DNA of 5,737 nt from Candidatus Sifarchaeum subterraneum (GCA_016292335.1 JAECRX010000058.1:1-5737), one strand, 5' to 3'. Shown: positions 1 through 5,368, numbered from the stretch's first letter. Numbers and translations are program-made. Notes: a model not told the origin generated them from the sequence alone.

Positions 1-100
1 AATATTTACAAAAGTCAGCAGCATGTAAATCGATCTCTTTCGGAATAGCATCCACTAATAAAACACCGTATTTATTTTCTTGTAAAATTCTTTTCTGCAA
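1..100 (-). CDS. Possible N-terminal fragment of an unknown protein, cut by the window edge
   Basis: Reading leftwards from a TTG at 98-100, directly after an in-frame TGA at 101-103, a frame stays open for 33 codons to the window edge. The peptide begins (M/L)QKRILQENKYGVLLVDAIP and continues KEIDLHAADFCKY. The alternation of hydrophobic and charged residues looks protein-like, but I do not recognise a family. No Shine-Dalgarno sequence is visible. A TATA-like box and a palindrome lie 65-90 bases upstream, which would suit a gene starting here. A different frame also offers an ATG at 21-23 that is open to the edge. The fragment could equally be a remnant of an older gene, so confidence is low. 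Confidence 0.3.
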   Translation of the reverse strand, partial: MQKRILQENKYGVLLVDAIPKEIDLHAADFCKY

Positions 101-144
101 TCAACTTAGTAAATCAACTTTGGATACTCGTTGATTTTTAAGAG

Positions 145-188
145 TTATTAATAAGAGTTCAATCAAGATATCTTGAGTCTAAATAAAG
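145..188 (-). promoter_or_regulatory. Candidate TATA box with palindromic operator downstream
   Basis: On the minus strand the sequence CTTTATTTAG (about 179-188) resembles an archaeal TATA box. Just downstream, before the expected transcription start, is a perfect 14-base palindrome TCAAGATATCTTGA (163-176). A second perfect palindrome TTATTAATAA (145-154) follows, flanked by direct repeats AGAGTT (141-146 and 154-159). A palindrome between TATA box and start site is the classic place for an archaeal repressor. The promoter would serve the partial reading frame at the left edge. The elements are seen; their function is inferred. Confidence 0.35.
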
Positions 189-208
189 CAGAGGGATCTT
201 TCCGGTCT

Positions 209-222
209 GGAAAAAAAAGGAA
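209..222 (-). terminator. Weak candidate T-tract terminator
   Basis: The minus strand reads CTTCCTTTTTTTTCC with eight consecutive T. It resembles the stronger tract at 381-398 and could be a back-up terminator for the dehydrogenase transcript. No stable hairpin precedes it. It may be chance in AT-rich DNA. Confidence 0.3.
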
Positions 223-254
223 GTTTCGGCTGATGCTTGTTCATTATCTTTTTT

Positions 255-271
255 AAGCGGTATAACCACTT
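255..271. repeat. Imperfect 17-base palindrome
   Basis: AAGCGGTATAACCACTT is symmetric about position 263, with six of eight arm positions paired (mismatches at 258/268 and 262/264). Size and spacing resemble a binding site for a dimeric helix-turn-helix regulator. No promoter element is clearly attached to it, so its role is unknown. Confidence 0.3.
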
Positions 272-380
272 TTAAAGAAGAAGAGCACTCAAATGGATGA
301 TGGAATGCCTCTTGGTGTGTTATTTGTGATAAAATAAATCTATTGTCATTGATCTAAGGGCAGGGTGTCCAAATTCATGT

Positions 381-398
381 GTAAAAAAAAAGAAGGGG
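381..398 (-). terminator. T-tract terminator of the dehydrogenase gene
   Basis: About 75 bases after the dehydrogenase stop codon the minus strand reads CCCCTTCTTTTTTTTTAC, with nine consecutive T. Archaeal transcription commonly ends at such tracts without needing a hairpin. Very similar CTTCTTTTTT or GTTCTTTTTT tracts occur after tupA and after tnpB in this window. Confidence 0.55.
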
Positions 399-472
399 AA
401 TTTTATTTAACTTTCCGATTTATGGTGTTGGATGTTGGGAGGGAATAATTACTGGAACAAGCAATTCAAAGA

Positions 473-1531
473 TTACTCTGATTTTACTATGATTTTAATG
501 TTCCGTTCTTTGTTTGTATTTAACTCATCGAATCCTTTTTCGACGATTTCATCAAGTGTGATTCTCCCTGTGATCATCGGATCTGCTTGGATTCTACCAT
601 CTGCTAGCAGAGCAATAGTTGCAGGATATTCACCAGCGTATGCAATAGAACCTACGATTTGCTTTTCAAAGAACACTACCTCGTTGAAGTGAAACGGCCC
701 GGGCTCCTCAAAGATTCCCATGATTACAGCTGTGCCGCCCTTCTTCACCAATTCAACAGCCTGCTTACCTGTTGCTGGTGTTCCAATAGCCTCAATAGTA
801 ACATCTGGTCCAATTCCATCTGTCATATCATAGATTTCTTTTTTAACATCAACTTCAGTGGGGTCCAATACTGCTGTGGCACCAAGGTTCTTTGCAAACT
901 CTTTTCTTGCTGCAGCTAATTCAGTGACAAAAACCTGTCTAGCTCCTGCAGCTCTTGCAGCTTGCAGGCAAGAAAGGCCAATCGGTCCAGCACCAAGGAC
1001 CGCGACAGTTTCTCCTTCCAGGATACGGCCTCGTCTTACGGCATGCACAGCGCAGCTAATTGCCTCAACTAGGGCTCCTGCTTCATCTGAAACTTCATCG
1101 GGAAGTTTGTAGCACATATATTCCCATACATTCATATATTTGGTTAAAGATCCGTTTCTATGAAGTCCATTGAAGCCAAGCTGGTCACAACGATTATATC
1201 GCCCTTCCCTGCAAGCCGGGCAAGTCCAGTCAACTTCGCATGCATCCGCCGCTACTCTATCTCCAACTTTAAATTTAGTGACGCCTTCTCCGACCTCGAC
1301 GACTTTGCCGCTAAATTCATGTCCTAGAATTACTGGAGCTTTTAGTCCAGAAAGTGGGTGTGGTGTTTCGACTGGAATAAAGATGGGTCCAGCATTGTAT
1401 TCGTGTAAGTCCGATCCGCAGATTCCAGTCCACAGGATTTCTAATTTAAGTTCTCCAGGTCTGAGAGGTGGAGGTTCTGGGACGTCTTCAATTCTTATAT
1501 CTTTTGCACCATGCCAACGTACTGCTTTCAA
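473..1531 (-). CDS. Zinc-dependent medium-chain alcohol dehydrogenase, (R,R)-butanediol dehydrogenase-like
   Basis: The 352-residue product is a full-length cytosolic medium-chain dehydrogenase. The N-terminal catalytic domain shows the expected zinc ligands: Cys38 in GICGSDLHE, His71-Glu72 in GHEF, and Glu156 in LVEAISC. The Rossmann domain has GAGPIG at 180-185, and Glu204 at the end of the next strand suggests NAD(H) rather than NADP(H). The segment GPIFIPVETPHPL (48-60) closely resembles bacterial (R,R)-2,3-butanediol dehydrogenases, so oxidation of a vicinal diol or related secondary alcohol is likely; sorbitol- or threonine-dehydrogenase-like activity is possible. The structural zinc lobe is unusual: Cys104, Cys107 and Cys115 are present, but Asp101 sits where the first Cys is expected, with Cys98 nearby. 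The start is a TTG, supported by AGGTGA six bases upstream. It has its own promoter and terminator. Confidence 0.9.
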   Translation of the reverse strand: MKAVRWHGAKDIRIEDVPEPPPLRPGELKLEILWTGICGSDLHEYNAGPIFIPVETPHPLSGLKAPVILGHEFSGKVVEVGEGVTKFKVGDRVAADACEVDWTCPACREGRYNRCDQLGFNGLHRNGSLTKYMNVWEYMCYKLPDEVSDEAGALVEAISCAVHAVRRGRILEGETVAVLGAGPIGLSCLQAARAAGARQVFVTELAAARKEFAKNLGATAVLDPTEVDVKKEIYDMTDGIGPDVTIEAIGTPATGKQAVELVKKGGTAVIMGIFEEPGPFHFNEVVFFEKQIVGSIAYAGEYPATIALLADGRIQADPMITGRITLDEIVEKGFDELNTNKERNIKIIVKSE

Positions 1532-1537
1532 ACTTCT

Positions 1538-1543
1538 TCACCT
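1538..1543 (-). promoter_or_regulatory. Ribosome binding site fixing a TTG start
   Basis: The minus strand reads AAAAGGTGA, then AGAAGT, then TTG. The GGTGA matches the end of archaeal 16S rRNA and lies six bases ahead of the TTG at 1529-1531. This supports that non-AUG codon as the dehydrogenase start. Confidence 0.6.
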
Positions 1544-1579
1544 TTTCCTCAAAAATGTTTCAAATATATTCTTTAAGAT

Positions 1580-1619
1580 CCCCCAGTTTTCTTTATGAAT
1601 TAAAATAAGTTATAGGGGG
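1580..1619. repeat. C5/G5 inverted repeat in the dehydrogenase leader
   Basis: CCCCC at 1580-1584 can pair with GGGGG at 1615-1619 across an AT-rich 30-base loop. The right arm coincides with the transcription start predicted from the TATA box, so the mRNA would begin with one arm of the stem. It could be a 5' leader hairpin or an operator. Confidence 0.35.
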
Positions 1620-1640
1620 TGGCGTACTCTCCACCTTTGT

Positions 1641-1659
1641 TCTATATAAGCTTTTGGGG
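1641..1659 (-). promoter_or_regulatory. BRE/TATA promoter of the dehydrogenase gene
   Basis: The minus strand reads CCCCAAAAGCTTATATAGA. This is a purine-rich BRE-like stretch (AAAAG) joined to CTTATATA, a close match to archaeal promoters. Transcription would start about 25 bases downstream, near 1615-1622, giving a leader of roughly 85-90 bases before the TTG start. Confidence 0.6.
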
Positions 1660-1701
1660 ATACTTATATGTTATCATTTTCAATTGTTTCTACTTTTTAG
1701 A

Positions 1702-1731
1702 TGCAAAATTAGAGAAGTAAAGAATTTTGCA
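1702..1731. repeat. Perfect 9-base inverted repeat upstream of the dehydrogenase promoter
   Basis: TGCAAAATT (1702-1710) and AATTTTGCA (1723-1731) are exact reverse complements separated by 12 bases. The element lies about 50 bases upstream of the dehydrogenase TATA box and about 80 bases after the stop of the ModE-like gene. It could be an activator site or a hairpin at the end of the modE transcript. A related TGCAAA-GAGTAAAG string occurs at about 1767-1780. Confidence 0.45.
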
Positions 1732-1741
1732 AATACCCAGC

Positions 1742-1800
1742 GTGTTTTTCTTCGAAATTTCATCATTGCAAAGGAGTAAAGTGTTTTTCTTTGATAAATC
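1742..1800. repeat. Pair of 20-base direct repeats
   Basis: The plus-strand segments 1742-1761 and 1781-1800 both begin GTGTTTTTCTT and match at 16 of 20 positions, 39 bases apart. They lie between the ModE-like gene and the dehydrogenase promoter. Possible roles are a tandem regulator site or simple AT-rich duplication. Confidence 0.35.
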
Positions 1801-1810
1801 GTGGAAAGTG

Positions 1811-2455
1811 TCAATCTGTAGCAATCATTACTTCCGTAGACTTTATAACAGCAAACACTTTGTCTCCGACTTTCACGTTTAGTTCATCTACAGCCTCTCT
1901 GGTAATAACGGCAGTGATCGTTGCAGGCAAAGTCACTTCAATTTTGACTTTTGCAATTACCTTATCTTTTTGCAGATCTACAACTTCTCCTTCAATTTTA
2001 TTTCTTGCACTAATTTTCAATCCTAAAGCCTCCCAAAGGTCTTCATCCATAACAGCATCTTTCATATATGTTTCAATTCTATTGTAATATCTCAAAAGTT
2101 CCTTTCCAACTTCTGAAAGTTCTGTACCTCCCTTCTTGAGCCCCCCACGATGTTTTATGACAACAGGATGTCCTAATCGCTCTCCTATCTTTTTTAAAAG
2201 TCCCCAACCATATCTATATGAGATTTTTTTGGTTCCACGACTTTCAGAAGACACTTTCTTAATAGCTTCTTGAATAGACCCATACCTTGCAATCTTTTCA
2301 AGAAGCAGAGCCCCTCCTTTTCCTAAAATCGGTTTTCCATTGTGTTCGAACCAAAGTCGAAACTTTGGGGCCAAAATTTTCCTTATCGAAATGTATGCCA
2401 AGCCTCCTTTAAAATAAATGCGTTTTAAGATGTAAGTGTTAAAAGAAATGACCAA
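1811..2455 (-). CDS. modE: ModE-like molybdate/tungstate-responsive regulator (winged HTH plus Mop domain)
   Basis: The longest frame gives 214 residues. Residues about 29-130 form a ModE/LysR-type winged helix-turn-helix (KFRLWFEHNGKPILG, SYRYGWGLLKK, ERLGHPVV, GGLKKGGTELSEVGKELL). Residues about 147-212 form one Mop/TOBE domain with the oxyanion-binding SARNKIEGEV motif at 149-158. E. coli ModE has two Mop domains; a single one is common in archaea. It should bind DNA as a dimer and sense tungstate or molybdate, fitting its place after tupC. The start is uncertain: the frame opens with TTG at 2455, but a strong AAAGGAGG lies inside it at 2403-2410, and homology begins near residue 28, where a TTG at 2372-2374 has AGGA five bases upstream. 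The real protein is probably about 187-193 residues. Between the first helix and the recognition helix there is an extra polar stretch (about SSESRGTK, 69-76). Confidence 0.85.
   Translation of the reverse strand: MVISFNTYILKRIYFKGGLAYISIRKILAPKFRLWFEHNGKPILGKGGALLLEKIARYGSIQEAIKKVSSESRGTKKISYRYGWGLLKKIGERLGHPVVIKHRGGLKKGGTELSEVGKELLRYYNRIETYMKDAVMDEDLWEALGLKISARNKIEGEVVDLQKDKVIAKVKIEVTLPATITAVITREAVDELNVKVGDKVFAVIKSTEVMIATD
2403..2410 (-). promoter_or_regulatory. Strong Shine-Dalgarno sequence inside the longest modE frame
   Basis: The minus strand reads AAAGGAGG here, the best Shine-Dalgarno match in the window. The next TTG in frame (2399-2401) is only one base away, too close. An ATT at 2390-2392 is 10 bases away, and a TTG at 2372-2374 is further down. 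The element argues against the TTG at 2455 as the true start. Confidence 0.45.
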
Positions 2456-2463
2456 TGTTTATT

Positions 2464-2510
2464 GGCTAAATAAATCGAAGGGATAAATATCAATTACACC
2501 TAAATATAAA
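2464..2510 (-). promoter_or_regulatory. Possible separate promoter(s) for the ModE-like gene
   Basis: The 58-base gap between tupC and the regulator contains three TATA-like sequences on the minus strand: TTTATATTTA (2501-2510), GATATTTATCC (2481-2491) and CGATTTATTTAGCC (2464-2477). Any of them would start a transcript upstream of the Shine-Dalgarno at 2403-2410. Since no terminator separates tupC from the regulator, read-through from the tup genes is also likely. Confidence 0.35.
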
Positions 2511-2513
2511 TGT

Positions 2514-3257
2514 TTAATAGACCAGTTTTCCCTCAATAAAAGCTTTTGTTAGTTCTTCTCTCGGTTCATGAAAAATCGCATCAACGGACCCAACTTCGAT
2601 TAATTTTCCATCAAATAAGAAAGCTACCTTATTGCCAAGGCGTTCGGCTTGGAACATATTATGTGTAGCCATTATCACAGTCATTTTTCGCTCATAGTTA
2701 ATGCTTTGAATTACATCTTCGAGTATGGCAACATTTGTGGGGTCCAGGTTGGCTGTGGGTTCATCTAGAAGTAGCAGTTTGGGTTCAGTTACGATTGTTC
2801 TAGCAAGAGCAATCTTTTGAACTTCTCCTCCTGATAGAGATTTAGCTTCCCTTTTTTCAATATTTTCGATATGTGATAGTCCAACTAATTTTATTGCGTC
2901 CTTAACTTTTCTTTCGACCACCTCTTTTTCTATATTTCGTAAATTTAAACCATATGCGATATTTTTGTAGACATCAGTTTTAAAAACAACTGGCTTTTGG
3001 AATACTAATCCCATTCTTCTGCGAATTGCCACCTTTTCTTGTTCAGAAAGTAAATTGAGATTTATCCCATCATAATGAATACTTCCGAAAGTGGGTGTGT
3101 CAAGCATGTCTATAAGATGTAATAAAGTTGTTTTACCAGCTCCAGTGGGTCCTATTATTGTGAAAATTTCTCCTTTTTCAACGTTAAAGGATATACCATC
3201 AATAGCTTTTACTGAATTGTATTCCTTCGACAAATTTCGAATTTCAACATGAGGCAT
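2514..3257 (-). CDS. tupC: Tungstate ABC transporter ATP-binding protein
   Basis: The 247-residue cytoplasmic ATPase drives import through TupB. All ABC motifs are present: Walker A GPTGAGKTT (36-44), Q-loop Gln87 in VFQKPVVF, signature LSGGE (141-145), Walker B LLLLDEP (161-167), D-loop ANLDPT and H-loop His199 in ATHN. The FQKPVVF form of the Q-loop is typical of tungstate/molybdate and related ATPases. There is no long C-terminal TOBE domain as in ModC, which fits the shorter Tup type; oxyanion sensing is left to the neighbouring regulator. The ATG start overlaps the tupB stop by one base (TAATG), so translation of the two is probably coupled. A WtpC-type assignment is possible, but the neighbouring TupA and TupB argue for Tup. 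Confidence 0.93.
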   Translation of the reverse strand: MPHVEIRNLSKEYNSVKAIDGISFNVEKGEIFTIIGPTGAGKTTLLHLIDMLDTPTFGSIHYDGINLNLLSEQEKVAIRRRMGLVFQKPVVFKTDVYKNIAYGLNLRNIEKEVVERKVKDAIKLVGLSHIENIEKREAKSLSGGEVQKIALARTIVTEPKLLLLDEPTANLDPTNVAILEDVIQSINYERKMTVIMATHNMFQAERLGNKVAFLFDGKLIEVGSVDAIFHEPREELTKAFIEGKLVY

Positions 3258-3952
3258 TATCTTCTTCCCACTTGAAGGCGAGTAAGAAAAATATTGACAG
3301 TAAATGCCAATGAGATGAGAATGATTCCCAAGGCAATTGCAATTCCAAATTCTCCCTGGCGCGTTTGAAGAACTATTGCGGTTGTGAGAGCTCTTGTATG
3401 AAAGCGAATATTTCCGCCAACGATCATGATACTCCCAACCTCTGATATTGCTTGTCCAAATGCCACAATTACTGCTGCTAAAATGCTTAGTCTGGCCTCA
3501 CTTAATATAGTCCACCATAATTGTGATTCCGTTGCTCCCAAAGAGGTTGCAGTATCTCTAACTTCTTTTTCAACGCTGGCGACTGCAGCCATGGTTATTC
3601 CAATGATAATTGGTAGGGTAAGCACAAATTGAGACAGAATCATTGCAGTTGGTGTATACAACAACCCCAGCAAGCCAAGTGGGCCACTACGAGAAAGTGT
3701 CAAAAAGACCAGTAAACCAATGACAACAGGGGGTAAGCCCATGCAGGTGTTTATAAAAATAGTAGTAACCCTTTTCCCAAAGTACTCTCCTTTGAGCCCT
3801 AAAAAAGCTCCAATAGGGATTCCGACCAAAGAAGAAAATATAACGGCAGTACCTGAAACTCTTAGTGACAAAATCATGATGCCAATTACTTCGGGATCGG
3901 TCGACCCTAGTAGCCAAATAGCTTCGATCAACCCCTCCAAAATTGGATCCAA
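3257..3952 (-). CDS. tupB: Tungstate ABC transporter permease
   Basis: The 231-residue membrane protein forms the channel, probably as a homodimer. About five hydrophobic segments are visible (roughly 23-45, 64-86, 100-124, 155-177 and 203-226). The cytoplasmic EAA loop, which contacts the ATPase, is at about 130-152 (EVRDTATSLGATESQLWW, then the SEA at 151-153). The N-terminus ILEGLIEAI and the DPEVIGIMILSL segment are typical of TupB. The start is a TTG at 3950-3952 directly after an in-frame TGA, so no upstream extension is possible; the nearby ATG at 3954-3956 is in another frame. The purine-rich GAGAGTGG just upstream is a weak ribosome binding site. The stop overlaps the tupC start. It is separated from tupA by 188 bases. 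Confidence 0.92.
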   Translation of the reverse strand: MDPILEGLIEAIWLLGSTDPEVIGIMILSLRVSGTAVIFSSLVGIPIGAFLGLKGEYFGKRVTTIFINTCMGLPPVVIGLLVFLTLSRSGPLGLLGLLYTPTAMILSQFVLTLPIIIGITMAAVASVEKEVRDTATSLGATESQLWWTILSEARLSILAAVIVAFGQAISEVGSIMIVGGNIRFHTRALTTAIVLQTRQGEFGIAIALGIILISLAFTVNIFLTRLQVGRR

Positions 3953-4140
3953 TCATACCACTCTCTTTTCTCGATTTTATTAAAAAAGAAGGAGAACAGT
4001 TTTTCGACTCACTTGATTCACTTGTTTTTTGAAGAATAATTAGTTTTTAAAGTTCTCTGTCCTCCTCTTCATTGATTGTAGTGTTAATCTATTTTTCATT
4101 TGGCTTATCTGAAGGCGGTTGGTTGTAGCTTTTCCTAGCG
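3953..4140 (-). other. tupA-tupB intergenic spacer with T-tract
   Basis: The spacer contains a T-rich tract (CTTCTTTTTTA on the minus strand, 3981-3991) like the terminators elsewhere in the window, followed by an AT-rich TTTAATAAAAT that could act as a weak TATA box for tupB. A 19-codon frame (MKNRLTLQSMKRRTENFKN, 4040-4099) is present, but nothing supports it as a gene. Partial termination here would give more TupA than TupB and TupC, as binding proteins usually need. Confidence 0.4.
3981..3991 (-). terminator. Candidate partial terminator between tupA and tupB
   Basis: The minus strand reads CTTCTTTTTTA with six consecutive T, about 150 bases after tupA and about 30 bases before tupB. The sequence resembles the T-tract after the dehydrogenase gene. 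It could reduce transcription into tupBC rather than stop it fully. Confidence 0.35.
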
Positions 4141-5145
4141 TCAATGATGACAACAATGATGAGTTGAGATGGGAGTAAATACTGTCCCATAGTTTCCGCT
4201 TATAGGCCCCCAATATGCCAGTTCCTCAGCTTGTGTTGGACAACCAGTTATTGATGCGCATTTTCCATATAGAGGATGGAAGAGTTGTTCGCCACCTTTT
4301 TTGAAGTTAGCGATTATATTCTGCCCTTCTTTTGAAACCAAGAAAGCAGCGAAATTCACTGCCATTTGGTAGTTAACATTTGGGAACTTATCAGGATTTA
4401 CGGAAATTACACCATATGGGTTTAATAATATCTGATCCCCTTCGGTTAGTACAGTTAAAGTCATGCCAGATTTAAGTGCCAGCCATGTTCCACGGTCGAC
4501 AAGTGTATATGCTTGTTTTTGGTCGGTTAAACGTAATGTATCGCCCATTCCTTGCCCAGCTTCCAAATACCAGGACTTTCCTACGGGTGATATACCTGCT
4601 TTTGTCCAAATAGCCATTTCCTTTTTATGAGTGCCTGAATTATCCCCTCGTGAGATAAAGGTTGCTTTCCCTTGATCTCCTGCCTGTGAAATTTTTTTTA
4701 ACGCAGATGTAGCACTAGTCATTCCAGAAATAGTTGATGGATCGGATGATGGACCCACTATGATAAAGTCATTATACATCACGCATACGCGGTGTACTCC
4801 ATTTCCATCTGCAACAAATTTATCTTCTGCGGTTCTAGCGTGTACTAGAATTATATCTGCATCTCCACGGGCAGCAGTCGCTATTGCTTGGCCTGTACCA
4901 ACTGAAATTATTTGAACAGAGGCATGATATTTGGACTGAAATGCAGGAACCAGTTGATCAAGTAACCCAGAGTCATATGTGCTTGTTGTAGTGGCCAGTA
5001 TTAGACGTTCTCTTGTTGCTTCCCAGAAAGCGAAGCCAACGCCCACAGAACCTAGAACAATGATACCTATAAGTATTAATACCTTTGTTCTCGTTAGTCC
5101 CTGTAGCAATGACATTTTTTGCACTTTATATGTTTTTTCATGCAT
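4141..5145 (-). CDS. tupA: Tungstate ABC transporter substrate-binding protein
   Basis: This protein captures tungstate outside the membrane and delivers it to TupB. In the longest frame (350 residues from a GTG at 5191-5193) the motifs are: membrane segment VLILIGIIVLGSVGVGFAF (38-56), the TupA anion-binding TTTST (68-72), SRGDNSGTHKKE (181-192), YLEAGQGMGDTL (209-220) and DRGTWLA (233-239). There is no lipobox Cys, so it is anchored by the uncleaved segment or secreted. I prefer the ATG at 5143-5145 (334 residues): the GTG lies upstream of the TATA box at 5170-5178, and transcription starting about 25 bases below that box would begin almost at this ATG, giving a leaderless mRNA. A further ATG at 5113-5115 (324 residues) is also plausible. 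Odd features are a Cys312/Cys318 pair and a HHCCHH C-terminus, not usual in the family. It leads the tupBC-modE cluster. Confidence 0.93.
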   Translation of the reverse strand: MHEKTYKVQKMSLLQGLTRTKVLILIGIIVLGSVGVGFAFWEATRERLILATTTSTYDSGLLDQLVPAFQSKYHASVQIISVGTGQAIATAARGDADIILVHARTAEDKFVADGNGVHRVCVMYNDFIIVGPSSDPSTISGMTSATSALKKISQAGDQGKATFISRGDNSGTHKKEMAIWTKAGISPVGKSWYLEAGQGMGDTLRLTDQKQAYTLVDRGTWLALKSGMTLTVLTEGDQILLNPYGVISVNPDKFPNVNYQMAVNFAAFLVSKEGQNIIANFKKGGEQLFHPLYGKCASITGCPTQAEELAYWGPISGNYGTVFTPISTHHCCHH

Positions 5146-5184
5146 ATAGGTCGATATGTTTCTTTGTGCATATAAAAACTTTTT
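5141..5184 (-). promoter_or_regulatory. tupA promoter with candidate metal-responsive operator
   Basis: On the minus strand AAAAAG followed by TTTTTATAT (5170-5184) is a good archaeal BRE/TATA pair. Transcription would start near 5145-5150. An inverted repeat CATAT-N6-ATATG (5143-5158) covers the expected start site and the preferred ATG. TGCATATA also occurs as a direct repeat at 5141-5148 and 5167-5174, one copy touching the TATA box. A repressor bound here would block transcription, and the ModE-like protein of the same cluster is the obvious candidate. Promoter seen; operator role inferred. Confidence 0.5.
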
Positions 5185-5261
5185 GGTCTTCACACAATTA
5201 AATAAAGTAAAAGAATTTCATTCTTCAAAATAAGAAAACCGAATCTTAGACATTAACAAAA

Positions 5262-5272
5262 TTAAAAAAGAA
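5262..5272 (-). terminator. T-tract terminator after the TnpB element
   Basis: The minus strand reads GTTCTTTTTTAAT, with six T at 5264-5269, about 100 bases beyond the end of the TnpB element and about 80 bases before the tupA TATA box. It would keep tnpB and omega-RNA transcription from running into tupA. Confidence 0.4.
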
Positions 5273-5368
5273 CATAAGAATACCCTCATACCTAAATACA
5301 AGGATAAAGCAACATTTGAAAATATTGAAATACGTTCTCCTTGAGATTCATATTAAGTTTAAAGAGGA

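Larger units (their letters stand above)
101..472. other. Gene-free stretch with palindromes and T-tracts
   Basis: I find no convincing gene here. The longest frame without a stop in the middle part is about 36 codons on the plus strand (roughly 189-299). It has no ATG, GTG or TTG at a sensible place and no recognisable product. The stretch holds two minus-strand T-tracts (around 211-218 and 383-391), perfect palindromes at 145-154 and 163-176, and an imperfect 17-base palindrome at 255-271. It is best read as the intergenic space between the end of the dehydrogenase gene and the promoter of a gene lying to the left. Confidence 0.6.

Noticed and set aside
189..299. Plus-strand frame of about 36 codons in the left gene-free region
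   Set aside because: No credible start codon or upstream signals, and no recognised family.
432..692. Plus-strand open frame of 86 codons
   Set aside because: It lies mostly antisense to the dehydrogenase gene, and its product shows no family features.
1170..1598. Plus-strand open frame of 142 codons
   Set aside because: It is antisense to the dehydrogenase N-terminal domain, whose motifs are clear. The plus-strand peptide is Ser/Pro-rich, as expected for a shadow.
1742..1800. CRISPR-like repeat pair
   Set aside because: Only two imperfect copies, AT-rich, with a short 19-base gap and no further repeats or cas genes.
473..2455. Functional link between the dehydrogenase and tungstate uptake
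   Set aside because: The dehydrogenase is a zinc enzyme with its own promoter. Nothing in its sequence suggests a tungsten or molybdenum cofactor.
3687..3956. Minus-strand frame starting with ATG beside the tupB start
   Set aside because: It is out of frame with the conserved permease sequence. TupB motifs follow the TTG at 3952.
4040..4099. 19-codon frame between tupA and tupB
   Set aside because: It has no ribosome binding site at a useful distance and no recognisable product. Such short frames are expected by chance.
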